A stretch of 64,000 nucleotides of DNA from PKWO01 sp036384915 (GTDB lineage: Bacteria; Pseudomonadota; Gammaproteobacteria; Burkholderiales; Burkholderiaceae_D), in NCBI GenBank assembly GCA_036384915.1, contig DASVLJ010000071.1, positions 310,001 through 374,000 of the forward strand. Reading direction: 5' to 3'. A program made the translations under genes and the position numbers. Positions within the stretch are counted from its first letter, which is position 1. Every line of letters begins with the position of its first letter. Below the pieces are notes generated by a model. It ran no database searches, was not told the origin of the DNA, and was given only the letters and a program-made list of their open reading frames with translations. Shown here piece after piece: positions 32,090-41,829 of this stretch.

Positions 32090-32770
32090 GTGATTAGCAA
32101 ATTGACGATTACGCCTTGCAATCTCGACGCCAAAGGCAATGTCACGGGGCCAGACACCAGCAAGACCTATACGGCGAGGATCAATCCCTCGAACTACGCG
32201 CGCAATTTCGACATCAGCTACAACAACAAGCGGGCGATGGGAGCGCCCACAAACCAGCCGAAGTTCAATACTTCCGGCGAAAAGAATATTTCGTTCGATA
32301 TCATCATCGACGGAACCGGCGTCGTGCCGCCGGTTTCCTCCAACTCGACCGCTGTCGACATCGACAGCCAGCTAGACGACCTCAAGAAGGTGGTCTTCAC
32401 CCTCGATGGGTCGGAACACCAGCCCAATACGGTGATGCTGGCCTGGGGCAGCTTCAAGTTCGTTGGCAAGCTCAACTGCATGAAGGTCGAATACACGCTG
32501 TTCAAGCCCAGCGGCGTCCCCCTGCGTGCCAAAATCAATCTGAATTTCATCCAGTACGTGGGGCCGAAGGAGACTGCTGCCGAAGCGAACATGAGCTCTC
32601 CCGACCTGACGCATGCGATCGAATTCAAGGCGGGGGATACCCTGCCCCTGCTATGCTTCCGCGTCTACAAGGACAGCGCCTACTACCTGGAAGTGGCGCG
32701 GATCAACGGCATCAATAATTTTCGGGATATCAAGCCGGGAACCCGGCTCAATTTCCCGCCCTTGAGGTAG
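32090..32770 (+). CDS. LysM-domain hub/baseplate protein (Pvc7/Afp7-like)
   Basis: 226 residues from a GTG start that directly follows the DUF5908 stop. An N-terminal beta-rich tube-like domain (LTITPCNLDAKGNVTGPDTSKTYTARINPSNY...) precedes a C-terminal LysM fold of about 50 residues (HAIEFKAGDTLPLLCFRVY...INNFRDIKPGTRLNFPPL). This two-domain layout matches the gp53-like protein that connects tube and spike in contractile tails. It should sit in the baseplate, not bind host walls. Start codon choice is fixed by the overlap-free packing with the previous gene. Confidence 0.9.
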   Translation: MISKLTITPCNLDAKGNVTGPDTSKTYTARINPSNYARNFDISYNNKRAMGAPTNQPKFNTSGEKNISFDIIIDGTGVVPPVSSNSTAVDIDSQLDDLKKVVFTLDGSEHQPNTVMLAWGSFKFVGKLNCMKVEYTLFKPSGVPLRAKINLNFIQYVGPKETAAEANMSSPDLTHAIEFKAGDTLPLLCFRVYKDSAYYLEVARINGINNFRDIKPGTRLNFPPLR

Positions 32771-32776
32771 CATCGC

Positions 32777-34567
32777 ATGGCGACCTCACCGGCGATCGAT
32801 GGCGGCGGCCTGGTCAGGCTGTCGGTGCTGTGCGACGGCACGGCACTTCCCGGCACGGTACAGGTGGTTTCGGCCGTCGTCAAGAAAGCGGTCAACAAGA
32901 TACCGGTTGCCGAACTCGTCGTGCTCGACGGCGACATGCCGGAACAGACCTTCCCGGTCAGCGACGCCGCCTATTTCAAGCCGGGAGCGGCAATCAAGAT
33001 CAACGCCGGATACGAAGCCTCCGAGACCACCATCTTCGAGGGCATCGTCGTCAGGCACGGCATCAAGATCACGGGCGACAACTATTCCCGTCTGGTGGTG
33101 GAATGCCGCGACAAGGCCGCGGCGATGACGGTCGGCCGCAAGAACGCGAATTTTGTCGACTCGAAGGATAGCGACATCATTTCCAAGCTGATCGGCAACA
33201 GCAGCGGCCTCAGCGCGGACGTGGACGCTACGGCCGTCCAATACAAGGAGCTGGTGCAGTATTACTGCACGGACTGGGACTTCATGCTTTCGCGCGCCGA
33301 AGTCAACGGCCTGCTCGTCATCGTCGATGCGGCCAAGGTCAGCGTGAAGGCGCCGGCCACCGACGGCACGGCCAAGCTGAAGGTCACCTATGGCCTGGAC
33401 TTGATGGAGTTCCATGCCGACATGGATGCGCGCACCCAGCTCTCTTCCGTGCAAGGCGTTTCCTGGGATTTGGCGAAGCAGGAGATCGTGCAACAGCAGG
33501 CACAGCCCAAGACGCTCAACGAGCAGGGCGACCTCACCTCGGCCACCCTGGCCAAGGTGTTAGGCGTCAGCAATTTCCGCTTGCAGACGCCGGTGCCGCT
33601 GGACAGCACAGCGTTGAAAGCCTGGATCGACGGCCAACAGACCAAGGCCGGCCTGGCGCGGATACAGGGCCGGATGAAATTCCAGGGCAGTTCCCTGGCA
33701 CAGGCCGGGACCTTGATCGAACTCGCCGGCGTGGGCAAACATTTCAACGGTTCGGTGTTCGTTACCGCCGTCTGCCACACCATATCGGAAGGCAATTGGG
33801 TCACCGAAGCCGAATTCGGTTCGCCCGCAGCCTGGTTCGCGGAAAACCGCGATCTGGTTGCGCCTCCTGCCTCCGGCTTGCTGCCCGGCATCGAGGGCCT
33901 GCACATCGGCGTGGTGAAAAAACTCGACGCGGACCCCGAACGGCAATACAAGATCCAGGTATCGATCCCCGTCCTGCAGGCGGAAACCGACGGCGTGTGG
34001 GCCAGGCTTGCCCAGTTTTATGCTTCCGACGGTATCGGCGCCTTCTTCGTGCCGGAAATTGGCGACGAAGTCATCCTGGGCTACTTCAATAACGATCCCT
34101 CGAATCCGGTGATCCTGGGCAGCCTCTACAGCAGCAAGAGGAAAGCGCCTTACGAACTGACGGCGGACAATTTCAAGAAGGCCGTCGTCACCAAGAGCAA
34201 GCTCAAGCTCGAGTTCGACGACGACAAGAAGATCATTACCATCATCACGCCCGACAACAACCAGATCGTGATCAGCGACGACGGGAAATCGATTCTTTTG
34301 CAAGACCAGACCAACAACCAGGTCAAGCTTTCCGAGTCCGGCATCACGCTCGACAGCCCGAAGGACATTACCATCACGGCCAAGGGAAAAGTCAGCATTT
34401 CGGCAACCGCCAATGTCGAAATCAATGCGCAGGCCGACATCAAGGCAGGCGCCACCAACATTACGCACACGGCCAACGCCGGCTTCACCGCCAAGGGCAA
34501 TGCCAGTGCCGAGCTTTCCGCCGCGGGCCAGACGACCGTCAAGGGCGCCATGGTCGCGATCAACTGA
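32777..34567 (+). CDS. VgrG-like spike protein (Pvc8/Afp8-like)
   Basis: 596 residues. The N-terminal gp27-like domain (about 1-370: VQVVSAVVKKAVNKIPVAELVVLDGD, then TTIFEGIVVRHGIKI) is followed by a gp5-like OB fold (about 375-450: VKKLDADPERQYKIQVSIPVLQ, GVWARLAQFYASDGIGAFFVPEIGDEVILGYF). The C-terminal beta-helix stem carries repetitive short strands (ITIISPDNNQIVISDDGKS-like, KDITITAKGKVSISATANVEINAQADI). It trimerises into the central spike tipped by the DUF4280 protein encoded far downstream. No enzymatic C-terminal extension is attached, so it is purely structural. Confidence 0.93.
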   Translation: MATSPAIDGGGLVRLSVLCDGTALPGTVQVVSAVVKKAVNKIPVAELVVLDGDMPEQTFPVSDAAYFKPGAAIKINAGYEASETTIFEGIVVRHGIKITGDNYSRLVVECRDKAAAMTVGRKNANFVDSKDSDIISKLIGNSSGLSADVDATAVQYKELVQYYCTDWDFMLSRAEVNGLLVIVDAAKVSVKAPATDGTAKLKVTYGLDLMEFHADMDARTQLSSVQGVSWDLAKQEIVQQQAQPKTLNEQGDLTSATLAKVLGVSNFRLQTPVPLDSTALKAWIDGQQTKAGLARIQGRMKFQGSSLAQAGTLIELAGVGKHFNGSVFVTAVCHTISEGNWVTEAEFGSPAAWFAENRDLVAPPASGLLPGIEGLHIGVVKKLDADPERQYKIQVSIPVLQAETDGVWARLAQFYASDGIGAFFVPEIGDEVILGYFNNDPSNPVILGSLYSSKRKAPYELTADNFKKAVVTKSKLKLEFDDDKKIITIITPDNNQIVISDDGKSILLQDQTNNQVKLSESGITLDSPKDITITAKGKVSISATANVEINAQADIKAGATNITHTANAGFTAKGNASAELSAAGQTTVKGAMVAIN

Positions 34568-34587
34568 CGGAACCGGGGAATTCGCTT

Positions 34588-35004
34588 ATGGATACGGACA
34601 AATCGTTTCTCGGCACAGGATGGGGCTTCCCTCCCGAATTCAGCCGCAGCGAGGGCGCGGTGAGAATGGTGTCAGGCGCGGAGGATATCGAGGAAAGCCT
34701 GCGCATCCTGCTCGCCACCGTCCCGCAAGAGCGGATCATGCAACCGGCTTACGGTTGCGGCATGAAAAAGCACGTCTTCGATACCATCAGCGAAACAACG
34801 CTCACCCTGTTGAAGGACGCCATCAGCCGCGCCGTATTGTTCTTCGAACCGCGGATCGACCTCAAGCGCATCGACATCGACGAAGCGGGCGCAATGGAAG
34901 GTGTCCTGCTCATCGACCTCCAGTACGTCGTGCGGGCGACCAACAGCAGGAGCAACCTGGTCTATCCCTTCTATTTCCGGGAAGCCACCAACAATGTCGA
35001 CTGA
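34588..35004 (+). CDS. gp25-like baseplate wedge protein (Pvc9/Afp9-like)
   Basis: 138 residues with the gp25/lysozyme-like fold signature: FLGTGWGFPPEF, GAVRMVSGAEDIEESLRILLATVPQERIMQPAYGCGMKKHVFDTI, and the EPRIDLKRIDI strand. Despite the historical gp25 name there is no lysozyme activity; the protein nucleates sheath assembly on the baseplate. The EPR motif is intact. It precedes the baseplate J gene by 31 bp in the order seen in Afp/PVC clusters. Confidence 0.93.
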   Translation: MDTDKSFLGTGWGFPPEFSRSEGAVRMVSGAEDIEESLRILLATVPQERIMQPAYGCGMKKHVFDTISETTLTLLKDAISRAVLFFEPRIDLKRIDIDEAGAMEGVLLIDLQYVVRATNSRSNLVYPFYFREATNNVD

Positions 35005-35035
35005 CTTTGCGCCGCGATAGACCGGATTCCAGCCA

Positions 35036-38000
35036 ATGAGCAAATTGACCATCAGGGACGGAAGCAGCCAGGGCCAGCGCCTGTTGCCGGCATTGGCGGA
35101 CGGCTATTTCAAGGTCGACGAGACGCGCTTTGAAGACCTGCTGCTCCTGGCATCGGAACTCGCCGGCCATTTGCAATACCGCGATGCGCGCAACCGCCCC
35201 GACGGCAACTGGCGGGCGTTTTTCGACTCCGACGAAGCCTGCATACTCGCCGCCATCCTGGCGACCAATGCGCAGAAGTTCACCGCCGAATTTTCCGCCT
35301 TGCTGGTGACCCAGGAGGAAGTATTCACCCGCCTGCGCGACGGCGATTTGCGCGCCGCGGATCTGCCGGCCTTCATGATCGCCGCAAAACTGGATTCCTG
35401 GTACGCCAAGCTGGGCCGGCTCTCCAGCGTGGCGGCAATGCGGGCACAGGCAAATATCCGCGAGCAGATCGAGAAAGTGCTGCGCGTGGAATTGCGGCGG
35501 CTGCGCCTGTTCCTGCGGCTGTTTCCGAGGTCCGGCGCCGAGGCGGCTTTCAAGGCGCTCGGCACGGTGTGGGAAATCCGCGACGAGAGCACCGCCTCCG
35601 CCGCAATGCTTCCCCCATCCCTCACGCAAAAGGCGGCGCTGCAATTTTTGAAGGCCAACTTCCATTTCTTCCATCAAGCCTTGCTGCTGCTGCAGAAGGA
35701 ATCGCGCGACATTCTGACGCTGTCATTGGCTCGTTCCGACCACGACCCATCCATGGGCTTGTTCCTCTCGTTCCTGACTCTTTTCCAGAGGGTGCAGGGG
35801 AAAATCAACGAGTTCACTAATCGGCATCTGCATTTTTACTACCGGGATGTATTGAAGACCGAACGCCGCGACTTCCTTCCCGACAGCACGTGGCTGCTCT
35901 TTTCCGCCGATACCGCCGGCCGCGAAGTCCGGATAGCGAAAGGAACGGAATTCCGCGCGGGACTGGACGAAAACGGTGTCGAACTGCTTTATGCTGCGGA
36001 TAACGACTTGCTGGTGAGCGATGCCGAAGTGGCTTCCCTGCACACGCTTTACTTCGTGCGCGACCCGCTGAGTTCGCCGGAAAACGGCCTCTTCGTCGAA
36101 CCGGAAGGGTCCGGCCTGGCGCAACAATTCGCCACCGCGACCAAGCGCAACAAGATCGACAACATCGTGCCCGGAAGCGCGGCGGCAACGCTGCCTTCCT
36201 ATCCGCTTTTCGGCGTGCCCCGCAGCACGAAATCGGAAGATTCCTTCGAAACGGCGCGGCTGGGTTTTGCCGTGGCCAGCGGCGTGCTTCTTCTGAAAAA
36301 CGGGCTGCGCGATATCAAGCTCACGTTCAAGCTGTCGGCCGACAGCCCGATGGGCGATCCGGCGTCTTTCGTGACGCGGCTCGCCGACGTGCTGGGCACG
36401 ACACCGGTCGACGCCTTCTTCAAGGCGTTCCGCAGCATGTTCAACATTGCGCTGACGGGCGAATCGGGCTGGATCGAGGTCGACGAATACCTGCCGTCCG
36501 CCGGGGTGGTGGATCCGAAAGAAGGCGAGGACAGTTTCACGGTCCAGTTCCGCCTTTCCGACGGTGCCGGTTCGGTCGTTCCCTACAAGCCGGACGTCCA
36601 TGGCGACAATTTCGACACCGACCAGCCCATCGTCAAATTCACCATCAACCCGAATGGCTACCTCTACCCTTACAGCCTGCTCTCGGAATGGGTGGTCAGG
36701 GACATCGCAATTGAAGTCGACGTGCGGGGAATGACGAACGTCCAGCTCTACAACCAGCACGGCCCCTTGAACGCCGACGTGCAGTTCGCACCCTTCGGCC
36801 CCGCGCCCGCATACGGCGACTTTTTCATCATCGGCAACCATGAGGCCGCGTCCAAGAAACTGGTCGACTTCGAGGCCGATATCAGGTGGAGCGGGCTGCC
36901 GCAAGACGCCAACGGCTTCGCGGAATACTATCGCGCCTATCCGTCCCGTATCGACAACACCACGTTCAAGGTCAAGCTTTCCGCACTGCGCGACCGCCAA
37001 TGGCTTCCCGCCGACACGGAAGCCCAGCCGCAGGCCGCGCTGTTCCGTTCCGCAAAGAATGGCGGAGGCAACGGAAACAATGGAAACGGCGGAAGCGGAA
37101 AACCGAGCCGGCAAAGCCGCATTTCCTTTCGCGGGCTATGTGCCGGCCTCAAACCCATGGAGCGCATCCCCGAAAGCCGCTACAAATACGATGCCATGGC
37201 CAAGGACGGCTTTTTCAAGCTCACGCTCGCCGCCCCGGCGGACCCTTTCGGCCACAAGAGCTATCCGCTGCTTCTTTCCAAAGTGATGGCCGATAATGCC
37301 AGGCTGGAGCGCTTCGGGCTGACGAAACTCTTTACCCGGGCCTTGCCGCCCCGGCCCTTGCCCAATCCGCCTTACACGCCGACCATCAACGCCATTTCCC
37401 TCAACTACCGCGCGGTCGGCAAGATCGGCCTGGAGCATGTCGCGTCGGGATATGAAGCGCAGCGCGGCGACAAGTTCTTTCATCTGCATCCGTCCGGCGT
37501 GGAAAGCATTTCGCACGACGACGCCTCGCATATCCACCTGGTGCCGCAATATAAAAACGACGGCAACCTGGTCATCGGCATCAGTGCCAGCAAGCTGTCG
37601 GGGCTGCTCACCCTGTTCTTCCATCTGCGCGAGGATTCGCAACCAGAGGCGGGTTCCACCGAATTTGCGTTCGACTGGTTCTACCTCGCATCGAATCGCT
37701 GGAAGCCGTTCGGGAAATCGCAGGTCATCTCCGACTCGACGAACGGCTTCCTGTCCTCCGGCATCGTCACCCTGGACGTTCCCGAGGACATCGACCGCAA
37801 CAACACCATTTTGCCGGACAATCTCTATTGGATCAGGGTTTCGTCGAACGGACGGCCGCTCGACACGCTGTGCAGCCTGTATGGCGTGCACACGCAGGCG
37901 CTCAGGGCCAGTTGGCGTCGCCAGCCGGGCAACAGCATGTCGCACCTGACGGAGCCTCTGCCGGCGGGTCGGATCAAGGAGGCGCGCGTCTCCATTCCCG

Positions 38001-38818
38001 GCCTGGGCAGCGTGCACCAGATCATGAGCACTTTCGGCGGCACCCCGCCGGAAGACGAAAAGCAATGGACCATCCGGGTCAGCGAGCGGCTGCGCCACAA
38101 GAATCGCGCAGTCACCCCGGAAGACTACGAGAGCATCATCCTCCAGCAGTTTCCGGAGATCTACAAGGTCAAGTGCTTCCCCTGCATGAGAGACGACGAA
38201 GCGCACTGGCGCCAGACGGCGCCGGGGCATATCTTGATCGTATTGATTCCCTACCTGAAGGAAATTGCGGCCTCGAACATGAAACCCAAGGTCAACGCCT
38301 TGCTGCTCAAGGAAGTGCGGCAGTTTGTCGGCGGCCTCGCCTCGCCGTTTACCGCGATCAAGGTCAGGAACCCGGCCTACGAACAGATCCAGGTGCGCTG
38401 CAAAGTCAAATTCAAGGCAGGCGCCGGGAAAGGGTTTCATCTCAATAAAATCAACCAGGATATCGTGGATTATTTCTCTCCGTGGAGCAAACGCGGGCTC
38501 GACGCCCGATTCGGCTGGCAAATCCGCTGCAACGATGTCCAGTCGCACATCCAGCGCCTGGACTTCGTCGATTCCGTTTCGGGCCTGTCCATGCTGAGAA
38601 TCGTGGAGAGCGACGACCGGCGCAGCTATCGCCTCACCGATACGCGCAGGGAAGAGAGCAACGATATCCGGCCCATCCACCCATGGAGCATCGCCATACC
38701 GTTCAACAATCACTTGATCGAAGTCGTGGACGACCGGCGCTACCACAGCGCCGAGAATACGGGAATCGACAGCCTGGCAATCGGCGGCACCTTCATACCG
38801 ACCCGGAGGGACGTATGA
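35036..38818 (+). CDS. baseplate J-like wedge protein (Pvc11/Afp11-like)
   Basis: 1260 residues, large as in Afp11. The middle has a glycine/asparagine-rich flexible insert (about 681-692, GGGNGNNGNGGSGKPSRQS). The C-terminal half shows baseplate-J features: IRVSERLRHKNRAVTPEDYESIILQQFPEIYKVKCFP, followed by HILIVLIPY and the AFTAIKVRNPAYEQIQVRCKVKFK-like stretch. It forms the main wedge around the hub that triggers contraction. Stop overlaps the next start (ATGA at 38815-38818). The start ATG 35036 has weak ribosome-binding sequence; none better is near. Confidence 0.92.
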   Translation: MSKLTIRDGSSQGQRLLPALADGYFKVDETRFEDLLLLASELAGHLQYRDARNRPDGNWRAFFDSDEACILAAILATNAQKFTAEFSALLVTQEEVFTRLRDGDLRAADLPAFMIAAKLDSWYAKLGRLSSVAAMRAQANIREQIEKVLRVELRRLRLFLRLFPRSGAEAAFKALGTVWEIRDESTASAAMLPPSLTQKAALQFLKANFHFFHQALLLLQKESRDILTLSLARSDHDPSMGLFLSFLTLFQRVQGKINEFTNRHLHFYYRDVLKTERRDFLPDSTWLLFSADTAGREVRIAKGTEFRAGLDENGVELLYAADNDLLVSDAEVASLHTLYFVRDPLSSPENGLFVEPEGSGLAQQFATATKRNKIDNIVPGSAAATLPSYPLFGVPRSTKSEDSFETARLGFAVASGVLLLKNGLRDIKLTFKLSADSPMGDPASFVTRLADVLGTTPVDAFFKAFRSMFNIALTGESGWIEVDEYLPSAGVVDPKEGEDSFTVQFRLSDGAGSVVPYKPDVHGDNFDTDQPIVKFTINPNGYLYPYSLLSEWVVRDIAIEVDVRGMTNVQLYNQHGPLNADVQFAPFGPAPAYGDFFIIGNHEAASKKLVDFEADIRWSGLPQDANGFAEYYRAYPSRIDNTTFKVKLSALRDRQWLPADTEAQPQAALFRSAKNGGGNGNNGNGGSGKPSRQSRISFRGLCAGLKPMERIPESRYKYDAMAKDGFFKLTLAAPADPFGHKSYPLLLSKVMADNARLERFGLTKLFTRALPPRPLPNPPYTPTINAISLNYRAVGKIGLEHVASGYEAQRGDKFFHLHPSGVESISHDDASHIHLVPQYKNDGNLVIGISASKLSGLLTLFFHLREDSQPEAGSTEFAFDWFYLASNRWKPFGKSQVISDSTNGFLSSGIVTLDVPEDIDRNNTILPDNLYWIRVSSNGRPLDTLCSLYGVHTQALRASWRRQPGNSMSHLTEPLPAGRIKEARVSIPGLGSVHQIMSTFGGTPPEDEKQWTIRVSERLRHKNRAVTPEDYESIILQQFPEIYKVKCFPCMRDDEAHWRQTAPGHILIVLIPYLKEIAASNMKPKVNALLLKEVRQFVGGLASPFTAIKVRNPAYEQIQVRCKVKFKAGAGKGFHLNKINQDIVDYFSPWSKRGLDARFGWQIRCNDVQSHIQRLDFVDSVSGLSMLRIVESDDRRSYRLTDTRREESNDIRPIHPWSIAIPFNNHLIEVVDDRRYHSAENTGIDSLAIGGTFIPTRRDV

Positions 38819-39669
38819 CGAAACGCAACCGGAAGACGCTGGCCAGCTATTTCACCAACGGCGCCCTGCCCAAGGAAGAAAATTTCAGCGATCTCATCGA
38901 GTCGACGGTCAACATCGTCGACGACGGATTCGACAAGAGCCCGCAGGACGGGATGAAGATCGCCCAGCTGGAGAACAGCAGCAAGCTGATCAGCTTCTAC
39001 GAAGAAATCACGGTCAAGACGCCTGTCTGGTCGATCGCATTTTCCGATCCCGCCCAGGAGGTGCAAACAGGCGGCAACAAGAATCTGAATTTCTACCTCG
39101 GCCGCCAGAATGCGGCCGGCTTCACCCTGGCTGCGGGCACCGCCAAGGACGATGGCGGCGGCGAAGGCGAGGCACGGGAAGTCCGCGTCGGCATCAACAA
39201 CGATGCGCCGCGGCAGGCGCTGGACGTCAACGGCGTCATCGCCTCGAACGGGCGCATCGGCCGCGAAGGCAAGATACGCGCCGACGGCGAATGGCACCCC
39301 ATTCTCTCCAAGCTCGACGGCTGCCAGGCCTTCGAAATCATGGCCGGAGTGGGGAAACCGAGCAGCGGACGGTACGCGCTGATGCATGCCTTCGCATTGA
39401 ATACATTCAATTCCAAGAAGGCCAACATCACCTATCACCAGGCCCATTACCTGTCGAAATGCGACCAGATCGACTTGCGCTGGGTCGGCGAGATGCACAA
39501 TTACTCCCTTGAAATGCGCACGCGCTGCAGCTACGAAGACCCCAGGAAGAACAGCAAAGATACCGACGACAAGTCCTCGCCGAAAAAGACGAAGGAGATT
39601 TATGTGCGCTACTACCTTACGCAATTGTGGTTCGACCCCTTCATGACGGATTCGGACAATGCGGACTAG
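38815..39669 (+). CDS. eCIS baseplate-associated protein, fibre-like C-terminal domain
   Basis: 284 residues. CGGAGGG precedes ATG 38815, which overlaps the previous stop. The N-terminal part (RKTLASYFTNGALPKEENFSDLIESTVNIVDDGF) resembles a tail-attachment segment. The motif RVGINNDAPRQALDVNGVIASNGRIGREG is the tail-spike/fibre head-binding style repeat seen before chaperone-like domains, and the C-terminus (GEWHPILSKLDGCQAFEIMAGV...) is a compact beta domain found after baseplate J in several eCIS clusters (recollection). It may contact a surface ligand. No coiled-coil adenovirus-like Pvc13 fibre was found elsewhere, so this is the best receptor-binding candidate (inference). Confidence 0.7.
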   Translation: MTKRNRKTLASYFTNGALPKEENFSDLIESTVNIVDDGFDKSPQDGMKIAQLENSSKLISFYEEITVKTPVWSIAFSDPAQEVQTGGNKNLNFYLGRQNAAGFTLAAGTAKDDGGGEGEAREVRVGINNDAPRQALDVNGVIASNGRIGREGKIRADGEWHPILSKLDGCQAFEIMAGVGKPSSGRYALMHAFALNTFNSKKANITYHQAHYLSKCDQIDLRWVGEMHNYSLEMRTRCSYEDPRKNSKDTDDKSSPKKTKEIYVRYYLTQLWFDPFMTDSDNAD

Positions 39670-39708
39670 TTGGCGCCGCCTCCCCCTCCGACCGCACCCA
39701 GCGCAGCC

Positions 39709-41829
39709 ATGAAGCAGGAATCGTTCATCAAACGGCGCCAACCGGATCCGGAAGGCCTGGACTTCGACGGCTTCCGGCAGGAAGGGATTCGTCTCGTCCA
39801 GTCTCTTTCGGGTGATATCTGGACCGACTACAACTTGCACGATCCGGGCGTCACCATCCTGGAATCCCTGTGTTACGCATTGACGGACCTGGCTTACCAA
39901 AGCGATTTCGACGCGGCGGACTATCTGAGCGATCCGGACGACGGGATCGACTACGACAAGCTGGCATTGAACCGTCCCGACCGCATCTTTTCCTGCCGGC
40001 CGCTGACGGAGAACGACTACCGCAAACTCATCCTGGGCACCATCCCCAACGTCGACAACGTATGGGTGAGGAAGCATGACGAAGCAAATGCCGCAAATGG
40101 CACAAATGGCACAAATGGCACAAATGGCACCAATGCCACAGTAAGCGGCCTTTACAGCATTCACATCCTGTTGAACGAGCGCGTCAAGAACCAGCATGAG
40201 CCATCGGTGCGTCAGGTGTATATCGAAGCGGTCGAGAAGTTGTATCGCGCGAACCGGAACCTGTGCGAAGACCTCGCCGCGATCGAAATCGTGGCGCGAA
40301 CCGGATTCACCCTGGCTGGAAACATCGAGGTCGATGGAAAGCGCGAACCGGCGGCCCTGCTCGCCGAGATTTATTACCTATGCGCGGAATATTTCAATCC
40401 CAAGATTTGCGCATTCCCCTTTCCGGAAATGCATCGGAAAGGGAAGCCGCTTGACGAGCTGTTCTCCGGCACCCTGACCCGGCACGGCTATATTCCCGAC
40501 TCTGAATTGCATGCCTGGCGCGGCGATTTCTCCATTCCCGACCTGGTCGGAAGAATCTCGCGCGTCGAAGGCGTGCGCGACGTCAAACGCCTGGTTTTCA
40601 TCGATGAAGAAGGCAACGAGAGCGAGTCCATCCGTCTCGGCTCGGAGCTGGAGTGCCGTTGCGTCGCCGCCTTGCGCTTCCCGTCGGCCGCAGGGCCCGC
40701 AATCGAACTGGAGCAAAACGGCAAGACTTATCCGATATCGCTCGGCGATGTCGAGGCCGAATTCAACCGCCTCGACTACAACAGCGAATCCCTGCGGCAC
40801 CGGCGCCAGAACTTCGATTGGGTGAGCACCCTGATGCCGGCCGGACGCTATCGCCATTTCAGCGACTACTACTCGATCCAGAAGCATTTTCCCGACATCT
40901 ACGGCCTCAACGCCTATGGCGTGCCGGATTCGGAATCCGCGGAAAGAAAAGCGCAGGCTGCGCAACTCAAGGCCTACCTCGTTCTGTTCGAGCAGCTCAT
41001 GGCCAATTTCCTGCAAAACGTGCAGGAAATTCCGCGCCTGTTTTCCACGGATGCCGACCTGCGGCAATCGTATTTTCACCAGGTCTTGCGCAACGATACC
41101 GTTCCCGACGTCGAGCCACTCTATTCGGACGGCACGGAACAGATGAACTTGACGCTTGCCAGCCTGGTCGCGCAAATCGACGAACATGACGAGCGGCGCA
41201 ACCGGGTGCTGGATTACCTGCTGGCGCTCTACGGCGAAAAACCCGATCTGGCTTCCATGGGGCATTTCATGGGCAGCGGGGTCTCGTTCGATAAGGAAAA
41301 CATCGAAAGCAAGATCGCCTACCTGGACGACGTTGCCGACATCGGAAAAAATCGCGCCGCCGGATTCGACTACGGCCGGGACGCGAACGACGGCCACGAC
41401 GGTACCGGACTGAAAAAGAAACTGCAGACGGTGCTGGGCCTGAGAACGTCGGACAAGGAATTGCAGCGATGCGGCGAGAAAATCCAGATCGTCGAACATG
41501 TCCTGCTGCGCCCGCACGACTCGCCGAAGCATGCCTCGCTCGCGGTACCCGAGGATTTCTACGATTTCAGGATCAGCGTCGTCTTCTTCGCCGACAACAA
41601 GCGCTTTAGCAACACCGAGGTGCGCAAGTGGGCCGAAGAGATGGTTTACCTGCATTGCCCCGCGCATGTCGATCCGACGATACTCTGGCTTGAGTCGGAC
41701 GACCTCGGCAGATTCGAGACGCTGCACGCGGCGTGGCTCAAAGCGATGCGCTCATCCAGCGCTGCCGCGAAAACCGCCACGGCGGCGCCATTGCTCGACT
41801 TTCTTTTCACCATGGGCAAGGCAAAATGA
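39709..41829 (+). CDS. second large baseplate protein (Pvc12/Afp12-like)
   Basis: 706 residues from ATG 39709 (MKQESFIKRRQPDPEGLDFDGFRQEGIRL); a TTG at 39670 would add 13 Pro-rich residues and is less likely. The block WTDYNLHDPGVTILESLCYALTDLAYQSDF is the conserved N-terminal signature of Afp12-type wedge proteins related to gp6. It contains a low-complexity NGTNGTNGT segment encoded by 9-bp repeats at 40092-40136. It overlaps the tape-measure gene by four bases. With the J protein it should form the hexagonal baseplate belt. Confidence 0.85.
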   Translation: MKQESFIKRRQPDPEGLDFDGFRQEGIRLVQSLSGDIWTDYNLHDPGVTILESLCYALTDLAYQSDFDAADYLSDPDDGIDYDKLALNRPDRIFSCRPLTENDYRKLILGTIPNVDNVWVRKHDEANAANGTNGTNGTNGTNATVSGLYSIHILLNERVKNQHEPSVRQVYIEAVEKLYRANRNLCEDLAAIEIVARTGFTLAGNIEVDGKREPAALLAEIYYLCAEYFNPKICAFPFPEMHRKGKPLDELFSGTLTRHGYIPDSELHAWRGDFSIPDLVGRISRVEGVRDVKRLVFIDEEGNESESIRLGSELECRCVAALRFPSAAGPAIELEQNGKTYPISLGDVEAEFNRLDYNSESLRHRRQNFDWVSTLMPAGRYRHFSDYYSIQKHFPDIYGLNAYGVPDSESAERKAQAAQLKAYLVLFEQLMANFLQNVQEIPRLFSTDADLRQSYFHQVLRNDTVPDVEPLYSDGTEQMNLTLASLVAQIDEHDERRNRVLDYLLALYGEKPDLASMGHFMGSGVSFDKENIESKIAYLDDVADIGKNRAAGFDYGRDANDGHDGTGLKKKLQTVLGLRTSDKELQRCGEKIQIVEHVLLRPHDSPKHASLAVPEDFYDFRISVVFFADNKRFSNTEVRKWAEEMVYLHCPAHVDPTILWLESDDLGRFETLHAAWLKAMRSSSAAAKTATAAPLLDFLFTMGKAK
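40092..40136 (+). repeat. 9-bp tandem repeat (unit CACAAATGG) in the Pvc12-like gene
   Basis: Three perfect and two imperfect copies encoding a TNG-type repeat. Nine-base units keep frame, so copy number may vary and lengthen a surface loop. Confidence 0.9.
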
